Source: CANMIH01 sp049116335
GTDB taxonomy: Bacteria > Pseudomonadota > Alphaproteobacteria > Rhodobacterales > Rhodobacteraceae
Direction: 5' to 3'
DNA length: 64,000 nucleotides
Assembly: GCA_049116335.1 (NCBI GenBank)
Contig: JAGDYZ010000008.1
Location: 124,001 to 188,000 of the forward strand
The position numbers and the translations under genes were made by a program. Below are positions 7,792 through 17,143 of the stretch, piece by piece (within the stretch, counting starts at the first letter, position 1; the number at the start of each line of letters is the position of its first letter). The notes beneath the pieces are model-generated. The model saw only the letters and a program-made list of their open reading frames with translations. It made no database searches and was not told the DNA's origin.

Positions 7792-8636
7792 CCCCGCATC
7801 CTGCGCGCCATCTCTGCTGCCTGCGTCACCAATGCCATGTCCAACCCATGGTCATAGCCAAGCGCCGCAACCTTCTCTGCCACCTCTTCGGTGGCCACAT
7901 TGCCCGCCGCGCCGGGCGCATAGGGACAGCCGCCCAGACCGCCAACCGCCGCGTCAAAGACACGCAATCCGCGCGCGAGGCTCACCTCGATGTTCTCCAA
8001 GGCCCGGCCGCCGGTGTTGTGAAAATGTCCAGCCAGCATGCCCGGTGCCATTTCCTGCACCACCGCGCCCAACATGGCATCCACCGCCTCCGGCGCGCCG
8101 CGACCAATGGTGTCGCCCAGTGAGACCTCGTAACAGCCCATCTCGCGCAGCGCCGCGACCACCCGGGCCACCGCCTCGGGCGCAACCGCGCCATCATAGG
8201 GGCACTCCACCACACAAGAGACATAGCCCCGTACCGGCAGACCCGCCGCCTGTGCCGCCGCGGCCACCGGTTTGAACCGCTCAAGGCTTTCTTCAATGCT
8301 GGCGTTGATATTGGCCTTCGAGAAGCCTTCCGAGGCCGAACCAAAAATCGCCACCTCATCCGCCCTGGCCGCGATGGCCCGTTCCAGCCCCTTCATGTTC
8401 GGCGTCAGTGCCGCATAAGACACGCCATCGGCACGGGTGATGCCCGCAAGAATCTCGGCACTGTCCGCCATCTGCGGCACCCATTTCGGGCTGACAAAAC
8501 TGGCGCATTCAATCCGACGAAACCCGGCGCGGCTCAGACAATCGACCAGAGCCACCTTATCCGCCGTGGCAATCTCGGCCTTTTCATTCTGTAGCCCATC
8601 CCGTGGACCCACTTCGAAAATCTCGACCCTATCCAT
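7788..8636 (-). CDS. mvaB: Hydroxymethylglutaryl-CoA lyase
   Basis: Cleaves HMG-CoA to acetyl-CoA and acetoacetate, the last step of leucine degradation. The metal-binding opening EVGPRDGLQNE is at residues 8-18, the HxH metal motif is in GHFHNTGGRALENI, and the family signature with the catalytic cysteine is in GGLGGCPYAPGAAGNVATE. I chose the ATG at 8636 (282 residues) because a longer frame to 8663 would be non-homologous and GAGG lies about 6 bases before 8636. A conserved intergenic element sits directly upstream. Confidence 0.95.
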   Translation of the reverse strand: MDRVEIFEVGPRDGLQNEKAEIATADKVALVDCLSRAGFRRIECASFVSPKWVPQMADSAEILAGITRADGVSYAALTPNMKGLERAIAARADEVAIFGSASEGFSKANINASIEESLERFKPVAAAAQAAGLPVRGYVSCVVECPYDGAVAPEAVARVVAALREMGCYEVSLGDTIGRGAPEAVDAMLGAVVQEMAPGMLAGHFHNTGGRALENIEVSLARGLRVFDAAVGGLGGCPYAPGAAGNVATEEVAEKVAALGYDHGLDMALVTQAAEMARRMRG

Positions 8637-8646
8637 CCCGGCCCTC

Positions 8647-8690
8647 GCTTCTTCTTTTTCCAAATACTCCCGCCGGAGGCCCCCTCCGGC
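8647..8690 (-). repeat. Intergenic hairpin plus GAGTATTTG/A-rich element, copy 1
   Basis: Between the GST stop and the HMG-CoA lyase start, read on the reverse strand, there is an 8-bp perfect hairpin (GCCGGAGG, loop of three, CCTCCGGC; 8690-8672). It is followed by GAGTATTTG (8669-8661) and an A-rich AAAAAGAAGAAGC (8659-8647), ending 10 bases before the ATG. The same GAGTATTTG plus AAAAGAAGAAGC pair occurs at 30701-30724, also downstream of a GC hairpin and just before a start codon. Confidence 0.6.
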
Positions 8691-8701
8691 TGCGTCCGGC
8701 T

Positions 8702-9376
8702 TTAAACCTCAGGCACCGGATAAAACGCCTGCGCATAGAACCGCTGTTCCCCTTCGCGCGCGCAGCTGCGCTGATACGACGGCAATGCCTCAACCCGTGC
8801 TTTGTAGGCCTGCAGCTTTGGGAACTCGTCCAGATGCACATAGTATGGCACTGCGAACAGATTGAAGCCAAACATCAGATCCGCCGCGGAAAACCCGCCG
8901 GGCAAGAGCCAGTCATGATCCCCCATGCGGGCCTCCATGCCTGCAAGTGTTGCCCGCAACCGCGCCACGGTGATCTTCAACACAATCGGACTGGCCGCAG
9001 CTGGCGGGCGCAGGAACACCATTTGCAGGTTCAGGTTTTCGATCAGGCTTGCCATGGTTTCCGAGTAATGAATCCACTGCAAATAAGCGGGGCGCTCGGC
9101 GTGCCCCGGCGCTCGGCCGAGATCCGGCGCGTAGGTTTCCGCCAGATACTCCATGATCGCACCGGATTCGCTCATCTCCAGCCCATCCAGCTCGATCGCA
9201 GGAATACGAACTGCTGGGGAAACGCGCGGCAGATCACTTTCGCGCATTTCCTTTGAGCCGATCTGGTATTCCACCACCTCAAGGCTTTGCCCCAGTTTTT
9301 CCTCAAGCCCCATCTCTTCGATGGCCCAAAGAATGCGGAAAGACCGCCCATATTGAACATGGTGTAGTTTGAACAT
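8702..9376 (-). CDS. Glutathione S-transferase family protein
   Basis: A 224-residue protein with an N-terminal thioredoxin-like domain (about 1-80) and a C-terminal helical domain. The cis-proline region is RIPAIELDG, and the glutathione gamma-glutamyl binding motif SESGAIMEYL follows it (E-S pair at about residues 69-70). The C-terminal N-capping-like segment is GGFSAADLMFGF. A Ser in YGRSFRILW could be the thiol-activating residue. It lies between mccA and HMG-CoA lyase on the same strand, which suggests co-transcription. The substrate is unknown. Confidence 0.88.
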   Translation of the reverse strand: MFKLHHVQYGRSFRILWAIEEMGLEEKLGQSLEVVEYQIGSKEMRESDLPRVSPAVRIPAIELDGLEMSESGAIMEYLAETYAPDLGRAPGHAERPAYLQWIHYSETMASLIENLNLQMVFLRPPAAASPIVLKITVARLRATLAGMEARMGDHDWLLPGGFSAADLMFGFNLFAVPYYVHLDEFPKLQAYKARVEALPSYQRSCAREGEQRFYAQAFYPVPEV

Positions 9377-9424
9377 GTGACGGCCCTCCCCCGGCCTGAA
9401 ATTTTGGATCGATCAGAACCGGAT

Positions 9425-11359
<1,935 letters not shown>

Positions 11360-11405
11360 GGTGTGTCTCCTTGCTACCGCAGGGTGTGTGTTCAACAGTC
11401 CCCAC

Positions 11406-12128
11406 ATGAGTAACGATATTTATGATCCGGCCTTTGTCGCCGATGTCTTCGACAAGTGTTCGTCCAGCTATCGCCGCTGGAGCAGCATCGCCTCTTTCGG
11501 AATGGTGGTGCGCTGGCGGCGACAATGTGTGGCCGCATTGAATTTGCCCCGCGAGACCACCGCATCTGGCGTGGATTTGATGGCGGGCACGGGCGAGGTC
11601 TGGCCGCATCTGTTGGCGCGGTTTCCCAATATTCAGAAGATCACCGCGATCGACATCAGCACCGGAATGCACGCCCAAGCCATGGACCGCCTGCACCGTA
11701 CGCGCAGTGACCGTATTGAGCATCTGTGTGCCAATATGCTCGACTCCGATCTGCCCGACAAATCTGCTGATTTCGCAATTTCGACGTTTGGATTGAAAAC
11801 CTTCAACGCGGAACAGCACGGCATCTTTGCCCGTCAATTGGCCCGTATTCTCAAACCCGGCGCACCCTTTTCTCTGGTGGAAGCCACCGATCCTCTCGGA
11901 TGGTCTTTGCGTCCGATGTACAGGCTTCACCTTGATAGGGTTTTGCCGCTGATTGAGCGCACAGTTCTCCGAGGCGCGCAGGACTTTGCCATGATCGGGC
12001 AATACACCCGCAACTTTGGCAGGGGTGAAACCGTAGTGGAGGCACTGCGCGCGGCCGGGCTGACGATCAACACCCGCTACCTTATCGGTGGATCTGCGGT
12101 TTTGCTGAGCGGACAGCGCCCCAGCTGA
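11406..12128 (+). CDS. UbiE/COQ5-like SAM-dependent methyltransferase
   Basis: A 240-residue methyltransferase on the strand opposite its neighbours. Motif I is GVDLMAGTGEVWPHLL (about residues 53-68), then an acidic strand-2 end in ITAIDISTGMH, and a motif resembling the ubiquinone/menaquinone methyltransferases in FGLKTFNAEQHGIFARQLARILKPG. The opening NDIYDPAFVADVFDKCSSSYRRW also recalls UbiE-type enzymes, but it lacks a full UbiE signature, so lipid or quinone methylation is a guess. It is divergent from mccA with only 46 bases between starts, so the two promoters must overlap. Confidence 0.85.
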   Translation: MSNDIYDPAFVADVFDKCSSSYRRWSSIASFGMVVRWRRQCVAALNLPRETTASGVDLMAGTGEVWPHLLARFPNIQKITAIDISTGMHAQAMDRLHRTRSDRIEHLCANMLDSDLPDKSADFAISTFGLKTFNAEQHGIFARQLARILKPGAPFSLVEATDPLGWSLRPMYRLHLDRVLPLIERTVLRGAQDFAMIGQYTRNFGRGETVVEALRAAGLTINTRYLIGGSAVLLSGQRPS

Positions 12129-12160
12129 AAGGGTATTGGGGCGCATTTTGGCACGTCTGT

Positions 12161-12229
12161 CGAACTGGGTCAGCATGTCAGACAACCCAGTTTTCCCTTT
12201 CGGAGTAAAGGCATCTTCTATGCGCCGGG
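12161..12229 (-). repeat. Diverged direct repeat, copy B
   Basis: This 69-bp segment matches 12493-12561 without gaps at roughly 70 percent identity by eye, including an identical TCTTCTATGCG block. Read on the reverse strand, both copies can encode a RIEDAF-(x)-GK-x-GL-(x)-MLT pattern, so they may descend from a coding segment. Within this copy, CTGGGT and ACCCAG form a 6-bp inverted repeat around 14 bases. It lies just past the UbiE-like gene stop. Confidence 0.6.
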
Positions 12230-12268
12230 GCTGCCCCAAGAGTTTTTTCAAAACGACGAAAGACGCGG

Positions 12269-12571
12269 TCACAGTGCTAACTCCCCTTCAACCCAGACCC
12301 CACAAAGCGCTGAGCGGTCTGGGTACGGAGGACGCCAATTTACGAAGACACCGCTATATGGCGCGACAGTTTTCCCCGTTAGGCAGGAGCGGGTTGAAAC
12401 TGGTTTGCTGTCGGTTGAGTTTTTCCCCACCTCAACAATTTGCAATTTTCGATCAGCAAGAGAAATTTGCATGCCGGCTACAGGTATACCTTCGACATGG
12501 GTTAGCATCAGAGCCAACCCCTCTTTCCCGCTTAGAGGAAAAGCGTCTTCTATGCGTCCGCGAAACTTCAC
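12269..12571 (-). other. Possible small coding region or decayed element after mccB
   Basis: A 100-codon open frame begins with GTG four bases past the mccB stop and includes repeat copy A at its start. It has no convincing ribosome site (only TAAGG almost touching the GTG), no recognised family and no signal peptide. It contains two stem-loops: ACCCAGACC/GGTCTGGGT (12291-12324, 16-base spacer) and GTTGAG/CTCAAC (12414-12436, 11-base spacer). I favour a decayed or non-coding element over a real gene. Apart from the repeats and hairpins I see nothing else in 12129-12574. Confidence 0.3.
12493..12561 (-). repeat. Diverged direct repeat, copy A
   Basis: Partner of the repeat at 12161-12229 in the same orientation, about 330 bp away, ungapped and about 70 percent identical. 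On the reverse strand it encodes GRIEDAFPLSGKEGLALMLT, compared with RRIEDAFTPKGKTGLSDMLT in the other copy. Conservation at the peptide level suggests both derive from a once-translated unit. It begins 14 bp from the end of mccB. Confidence 0.6.
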
Positions 12572-12574
12572 GCC

Positions 12575-14179
12575 TTACATCCGGAACACGCCAAAGCGGG
12601 TGTCTTCGATTGGAGCGTTGAGCGCGGCGCGTAGGGACAGGGCAAGGACAGCGCGGGATTTGCGCGGATCGACGATGCCGTCATCCCACAGGCGCGCCGA
12701 GGCGTAGAGCGGGTGGGCCTGTTCTTCGAACATATCAATGGTGGGCTGTTTGAAGGCGGCTTCTTCCTCGGCGGACCAGCTGTCGCCCGCGCGTTCAATT
12801 GCATCGCGTTTGACGGTGGCCAGAACCCCCGCCGCCTGTTCGCCCCCCATGACGGAAATGCGCGAATTGGGCCAGGTCCAGAGGAAACGTGGCTGATAGG
12901 CGCGACCGGCCATGCCATAGTTGCCCGCCCCAAAAGAGCCGCCCACCAGCATAGTGATTTTCGGCACGCTGGTGGTGGCCACGGCGGTCACCATCTTGGC
13001 GCCATGGCGCGCGATGCCTTCGTTTTCATATTTGCGGCCCACCATGAATCCGGTGATGTTTTGCAGGAAGACCAGTGGGATTTTGCGCTGACTGCACAGC
13101 TCGACGAAATGCGCGCCTTTTTGGGCCGCCTCAGAGAACAGCACCCCATTGTTGGCGATGATGCCAATCGGCATACCTTCGACATGGGCAAAGCCGGTCA
13201 CAAGGGTTTCGCCATAGCGCGGTTTGAACTCATCAAACCGCGAGCCATCGACAATGCGCGCAATCACTTCGCGGATGTCATAGGGGGTGCGCAGATCACC
13301 GGGCACCACGCCCAAGATCTCTTCGGGATCATAGGCCGGGGCTTCGGGTGATTGCAGATCGACATGCGCGCCCAGAACCGGCCCCAGTGAGTTTACGGCG
13401 CGCCGTGCCAGCGCCAGAGCATGGGCGTCATCCTCGGCCAGATAATCCGCCACGCCGGACAGGCGGGTGTGGACATCGCCCCCGCCCAGATCTTCGGCGC
13501 TCACCACTTCACCGGTTGCGGCTTTGACCAAGGGGGGACCGGCAAGGAAGATCGTGCCCTGTTCTTTTACAATAATGGTCACATCCGACATGGCGGGCAC
13601 ATAGGCGCCCCCGGCGGTGCACGAGCCCATCACAACGGCGATCTGCGCGATGCCTTTGGCGGACATGCGGGCCTGATTGTAGAAGATGCGGCCAAAGTGG
13701 TCGCGATCCGGAAAAACCTCGTCCTGATTGGGCAGGTTCGCACCGCCGCTATCGACCAGATAGATACAGGGCAGATGGTTTTCCTCGGCAATCTCCTGCG
13801 CCCGCAGGTGCTTTTTCACCGACATCGGGTAATAGGTGCCGCCTTTAACGGTGGCATCATTGCAGACCACCATGACCTGACGGCCTTGCACCTGACCGAT
13901 CCCAGCGATCACACCGGCACAGGGAGCCGCCCCGCCATAAAGCGCATGAGCGGCGGTCGCGCCGATTTCAAGGAAGGGCGAACCGGGATCAAGCAGATTG
14001 GCCACCCGTTCACGCGGCAGCATCTTGCCCCGGCTAAGATGACGATCACGCGAACGCTGACCACCGCCCTGCGCGGCCGCCTGCGCCGCCTCATGCACAA
14101 CATCCAGCGCCTTAAGATGGGCCTTGGTGTTTGCCTTGAACTGGTCCGAGGAGGCAATGGCTTGGGATTTAAGTTTCAT
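12575..14179 (-). CDS. mccB: Methylcrotonyl-CoA carboxylase carboxyltransferase (beta) subunit
   Basis: Transfers the carboxyl group from carboxybiotin to 3-methylcrotonyl-CoA. The 534-residue length and the opening region RGKMLPRERVANLLDPGSPFLE fit the acyl-CoA carboxyltransferase family. Glycine-rich oxyanion segments GGANLPNQDEVF and GSCTAGGAYVPAMSD lie in the N-half, and VGGSFGAGNYGMAGRAYQPRFLWTWPNSRISVMGG in the C-half. The last segment and the FLQNITGFMVGRKYE stretch are characteristic of MccB rather than PccB. It is separated from mccA by the repeat region and the opposing methyltransferase gene. Confidence 0.96.
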   Translation of the reverse strand: MKLKSQAIASSDQFKANTKAHLKALDVVHEAAQAAAQGGGQRSRDRHLSRGKMLPRERVANLLDPGSPFLEIGATAAHALYGGAAPCAGVIAGIGQVQGRQVMVVCNDATVKGGTYYPMSVKKHLRAQEIAEENHLPCIYLVDSGGANLPNQDEVFPDRDHFGRIFYNQARMSAKGIAQIAVVMGSCTAGGAYVPAMSDVTIIVKEQGTIFLAGPPLVKAATGEVVSAEDLGGGDVHTRLSGVADYLAEDDAHALALARRAVNSLGPVLGAHVDLQSPEAPAYDPEEILGVVPGDLRTPYDIREVIARIVDGSRFDEFKPRYGETLVTGFAHVEGMPIGIIANNGVLFSEAAQKGAHFVELCSQRKIPLVFLQNITGFMVGRKYENEGIARHGAKMVTAVATTSVPKITMLVGGSFGAGNYGMAGRAYQPRFLWTWPNSRISVMGGEQAAGVLATVKRDAIERAGDSWSAEEEAAFKQPTIDMFEEQAHPLYASARLWDDGIVDPRKSRAVLALSLRAALNAPIEDTRFGVFRM

Positions 14180-14195
14180 GGAAAAACCTCTTCGT

Positions 14196-14651
14196 TCACT
14201 TGGTGTCTGATGCGGCGCGCATCAAAACTCGATGTTTCATCCAACCTTCCAGAGCTTTCTGATAGGCACACAGGCTTTGCGTCGAAATCGCGGGGACAAC
14301 TAAAGTTGTGCAATCTGGCCTCGGTACTGGATAAAGCTCTGCCCACTCCGCATCCAAAGGTGGAAAGGTTGGATCACCCGGTCCTGTATTTGCCACAAGC
14401 CAACCGGTGACAGATTGCAAACAGGCCTCGGATTGGGTCTGCCCCTCTTCGAGGTCGCACAAGGCAATTGCCGTCGAAACACATTTTTGATCCATTGGAA
14501 TCGAGAAGGCCGAATTTGGGACACTGTCAGCACAGAAGGTGAGCATGGCTTCGGTATCAAACTCCCCCGCACCCAACGGAGTGGACAAAACCGCCGCCAG
14601 CCCCAGAGAGAGATTGAGAATGGGATGAGAACACATCGTGAGTTTCATCAT
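14196..14651 (-). CDS. Exported cysteine-rich protein, possible diverged LprI/DUF1311 relative
   Basis: A 151-residue exported protein with a signal peptide (cleavage near residue 29, after PLGAG or similar) and six mature cysteines (40, 57, 65, 77, 114, 128). Cys57-x7-Cys65 followed by a Cys-Leu pair, and a terminal Cys-x13-Cys, parallel the cysteine layout of the LprI-type protein at 16586-17059, though residues between are poorly conserved. The start overlaps the zinc-ribbon gene stop by four bases (ATGA), and it lies 16 bases before mccB. Homology to LprI proteins is a suggestion from spacing only. Confidence 0.7.
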   Translation of the reverse strand: MMKLTMCSHPILNLSLGLAAVLSTPLGAGEFDTEAMLTFCADSVPNSAFSIPMDQKCVSTAIALCDLEEGQTQSEACLQSVTGWLVANTGPGDPTFPPLDAEWAELYPVPRPDCTTLVVPAISTQSLCAYQKALEGWMKHRVLMRAASDTK

Positions 14652-14986
14652 TCGACCTCCTCAACTCGATAGAACCTAGTGTTGATCGACCGTTTGAAGA
14701 CCACTCCCATAAAGGCGAGCGAACATATGAAGGCAAGCGACACGGCAAACCCGAAAGACATCATCAAAATCATCACCAACAGGACAGGCCCAAGTTGTAG
14801 AGCAAGCAATTTAAGGCCCGTTGCCTGTGCGCGAAGGCGCAGTTTTGCGCCACATTTCGGGCACCCATGATAGCTTTGAAAGGCCACCAGTGCATTGCCA
14901 CCTTTAAAGGTCCACCACAAAGCCAAGTTGTTTTGCGGATGTTCGCAGTTCGGACAAACAAAATCCTTACCTAACATCAGGAGCAT
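14648..14986 (-). CDS. Zinc-ribbon membrane protein
   Basis: A 112-residue protein with a treble-cysteine-pair zinc ribbon, Cys11-x2-Cys14 (FVCPNCEHP) and Cys42-x2-Cys45 (GCPKCGAKL), in the cytoplasmic N-terminal half. Two transmembrane helices follow (about 57-78 and 80-98). The first cysteines plus NNLALWWTFKGGNALVAF are conserved-looking, but I do not recognise the family. It is translationally coupled to the Cys-rich exported protein downstream and is probably part of the leucine operon transcript. Confidence 0.75.
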   Translation of the reverse strand: MLLMLGKDFVCPNCEHPQNNLALWWTFKGGNALVAFQSYHGCPKCGAKLRLRAQATGLKLLALQLGPVLLVMILMMSFGFAVSLAFICSLAFMGVVFKRSINTRFYRVEEVE

Positions 14987-15038
14987 TTCTCATTCTCCTG
15001 ACAACAGACCGCGGAAAATCCACTAACCCGGCTTACCC

Positions 15039-16586
15039 TCATTTTTTGGCCTCCGCCGCAGCGCGGGCTTTGAGCTCTTTGCGGATGACTTTGCCGGTGA
15101 CTGTCATCGGCAGTGCGTCGAGAAAGGTGATTTCTCTGGGGTAGGAATAGGTTGCGAGACGGTCTTTGACCCAGGCGCCGAGATCCTCTTCGCGGACATC
15201 GCTGCCGGGTTTGCGCACCACATAGGCTTTGACGATCTCGGTGCGCACTGGGTCGGGTTTGCCGACCACACCGACGGTGGCCACATCCGGGTGGGTCATG
15301 AGACAGTCTTCGATCTCTGCCGGGCCAATGCGATAGCCCGACGAGGTGATGACATCATCATCGCGGCCAACAAAGCGCAGCACACCGTCCTCAAGGACGC
15401 CGCGGTCGCCCATCAGCATCCAGTCGCCCCGGAATTTCTCGGCGGTGACATCGGGCTTGTTCCAATAGCCCAGAAACATCGACCCGGCACCGCGGCGAAT
15501 GGCGATATCACCTTCCTCAGAAGTCACCTCGCCCGCGTCATCCACCACCGCAACCTCAAACCCCGGAGAGGCGCGGCCAATGGCACCGGGCACCGCGTCG
15601 AATAGCGCACCACAGGCCGAGGTCACCATATTGCATTCGGTCTGGCCATAGAATTCGTTGATCTCAACCCCAAGCGCCTCACGCCCCCAGGCCAGCATTT
15701 CCGCCCCAAGCGGTTCGCCACCCGACGCCACAGTCCGCAATCCGGGGATTCCCGCGCCTTCGGCTTTGAGAAACCGCAGGGCCGTGGGCGGGAAAAAGAT
15801 ATTCCTTACAGCGCCTTCGCGGACGATGCGCAGGCATTCCTGTACGTCAAAACGCTTCATCCGCACCGCCACCACAGGCACGCCAAGCGCCAGCCCCGGC
15901 ATCAGGATGTCAAACAACCCGCCGATCCAGGCCCAATCCGCCGGGGTCCAGAGGACATCCCCGTCTCGGCCTAGGAAATTATGGCTCATCTCCACCCCCG
16001 GCAGATGGCCGGTCAGCAAGCGGTGCCCATGCAGCGCGCCTTTGGCTTTGCCAGTGGTGCCAGAGGTATAGATGATGATTGCCGGATCTTCGGGGCCGGT
16101 GTCGGCCTGAGCTTGGGGTGTGGCCTCCTGCAGGTCGTGCTCTTGCACCACGCGCAGCTTGAACAGGGCTAGCATATCGGCCCCTTCAGTGTCGGAAACC
16201 ACAACCCGCACACCGCTGTCCTCCAGACGGCTTTCCAGCGCGTCATGGCGGAACAGCTTGAACAGCGGGACCGAGATTGCGCCCATACGCCAGATCGCAA
16301 TATGCGACGCGGCGCAAAGTGCGGATTGCCCAAGAAGCACACCAACCCGGTCGCCGGGCTGCACATCCTGAGCGACTAGTGCCGCCTGCACCCGCCATGA
16401 CAGGCGTTGCAGGTCGGCATAGGTGATGTCCTGCCGTGTCTCGCTGCTCAAATCGATAATCGCAACCTTCTCAGGCGCCGTCTCAACCCAGGCATCACAG
16501 GCCTGATGGGCCATATTCAGACGGATGGGCAGATCCCAGGAAAACCCGTCGCGCAACGCGGAATAAGATGTGGCAGGTGTGAGCAT
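15039..16586 (-). CDS. AMP-binding acyl-CoA synthetase in the leucine cluster
   Basis: An adenylate-forming ligase of 515 residues that activates a carboxylic acid to its CoA thioester. The P-loop-like AMP motif is IIYTSGTTGKAKGALHGHR. The EFYGQTE motif and DRGVLEDGVLRFVGRDDDVITSSGYRIGP hinge region are intact, and the catalytic lysine is in TVTGKVIRKELK. The start at 16586 is chosen because it overlaps the upstream stop (TGATG) and a longer frame adds non-homologous sequence. Context suggests a branched short-chain acid such as isovalerate or methylcrotonate. It resembles the acetyl/medium-chain acyl synthetases often named AACS-like in such clusters, but it lacks evidence for acetoacetate specificity. 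Confidence 0.93.
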   Translation of the reverse strand: MLTPATSYSALRDGFSWDLPIRLNMAHQACDAWVETAPEKVAIIDLSSETRQDITYADLQRLSWRVQAALVAQDVQPGDRVGVLLGQSALCAASHIAIWRMGAISVPLFKLFRHDALESRLEDSGVRVVVSDTEGADMLALFKLRVVQEHDLQEATPQAQADTGPEDPAIIIYTSGTTGKAKGALHGHRLLTGHLPGVEMSHNFLGRDGDVLWTPADWAWIGGLFDILMPGLALGVPVVAVRMKRFDVQECLRIVREGAVRNIFFPPTALRFLKAEGAGIPGLRTVASGGEPLGAEMLAWGREALGVEINEFYGQTECNMVTSACGALFDAVPGAIGRASPGFEVAVVDDAGEVTSEEGDIAIRRGAGSMFLGYWNKPDVTAEKFRGDWMLMGDRGVLEDGVLRFVGRDDDVITSSGYRIGPAEIEDCLMTHPDVATVGVVGKPDPVRTEIVKAYVVRKPGSDVREEDLGAWVKDRLATYSYPREITFLDALPMTVTGKVIRKELKARAAAEAKK

Positions 16587-17059
16587 CAGCCCCCCGATAC
16601 AGATTGCAGATAGAGTGTTTGTTTGCCGGTCATGACCATCTGGCACTGAACCGAGGCTGGGCCACCACCGGTGCCGCCGCCCCATTGGCTATACTCAAAC
16701 TCACAGGTTTTATCGCGGAACGGGATCCAGGCCCGCTGAGCCGCGCGCAGAGCTTCGGCGCGCTTGATGTGACCACTGTGTTCGGAATCCAGCCGCTTGG
16801 CGCTGGTCATCGCCACCTTGTAGGCTGCATTGAGCTTTTTGTCCCAATACTGCCACTCCTTGTCCAGACAGCCCGACATGCCATAGGTCGACCATCCGCC
16901 CGGCGTGGCCTCCATACAGGCCTCCGCGGACTGTCCGATACAGGTCTCACCGCCGCCCGAAGCCAGACAGCTTTCCGTCGCGTGGTTGGAATAGAGCACA
17001 TCCTGAGCCGAAACCGTGCCCGCCGCCAGCATTAGTCCAAGGGTCAAAAACAGTCGCAT
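16586..17059 (-). CDS. LprI-family (DUF1311) exported protein
   Basis: A 157-residue exported protein with signal peptide MRLFLTLGLMLAAGTVSAQ. The mature part has paired cysteines (31, 40, 48, 64, then two more near the C-terminus), the MSGCLDKEWQYWDKKLNAAYK segment and AQRAWIPFRDKTCEFEY, the hallmark of DUF1311/LprI-like lysozyme-inhibitor proteins. Family members act in the periplasm, some against host lysozymes; a role here is not known. Its TGA overlaps the acyl-CoA synthetase ATG, so it is locked into the leucine operon. Confidence 0.88.
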   Translation of the reverse strand: MRLFLTLGLMLAAGTVSAQDVLYSNHATESCLASGGGETCIGQSAEACMEATPGGWSTYGMSGCLDKEWQYWDKKLNAAYKVAMTSAKRLDSEHSGHIKRAEALRAAQRAWIPFRDKTCEFEYSQWGGGTGGGPASVQCQMVMTGKQTLYLQSVSGG

Positions 17060-17143
17060 GATGGTAATTCCTTTTCTGAAACATCAATCCGGCGCGATGG
17101 TGCCCCGGATTTCTGTTTTCACCAAGGTCAGATATCCCTTGCC

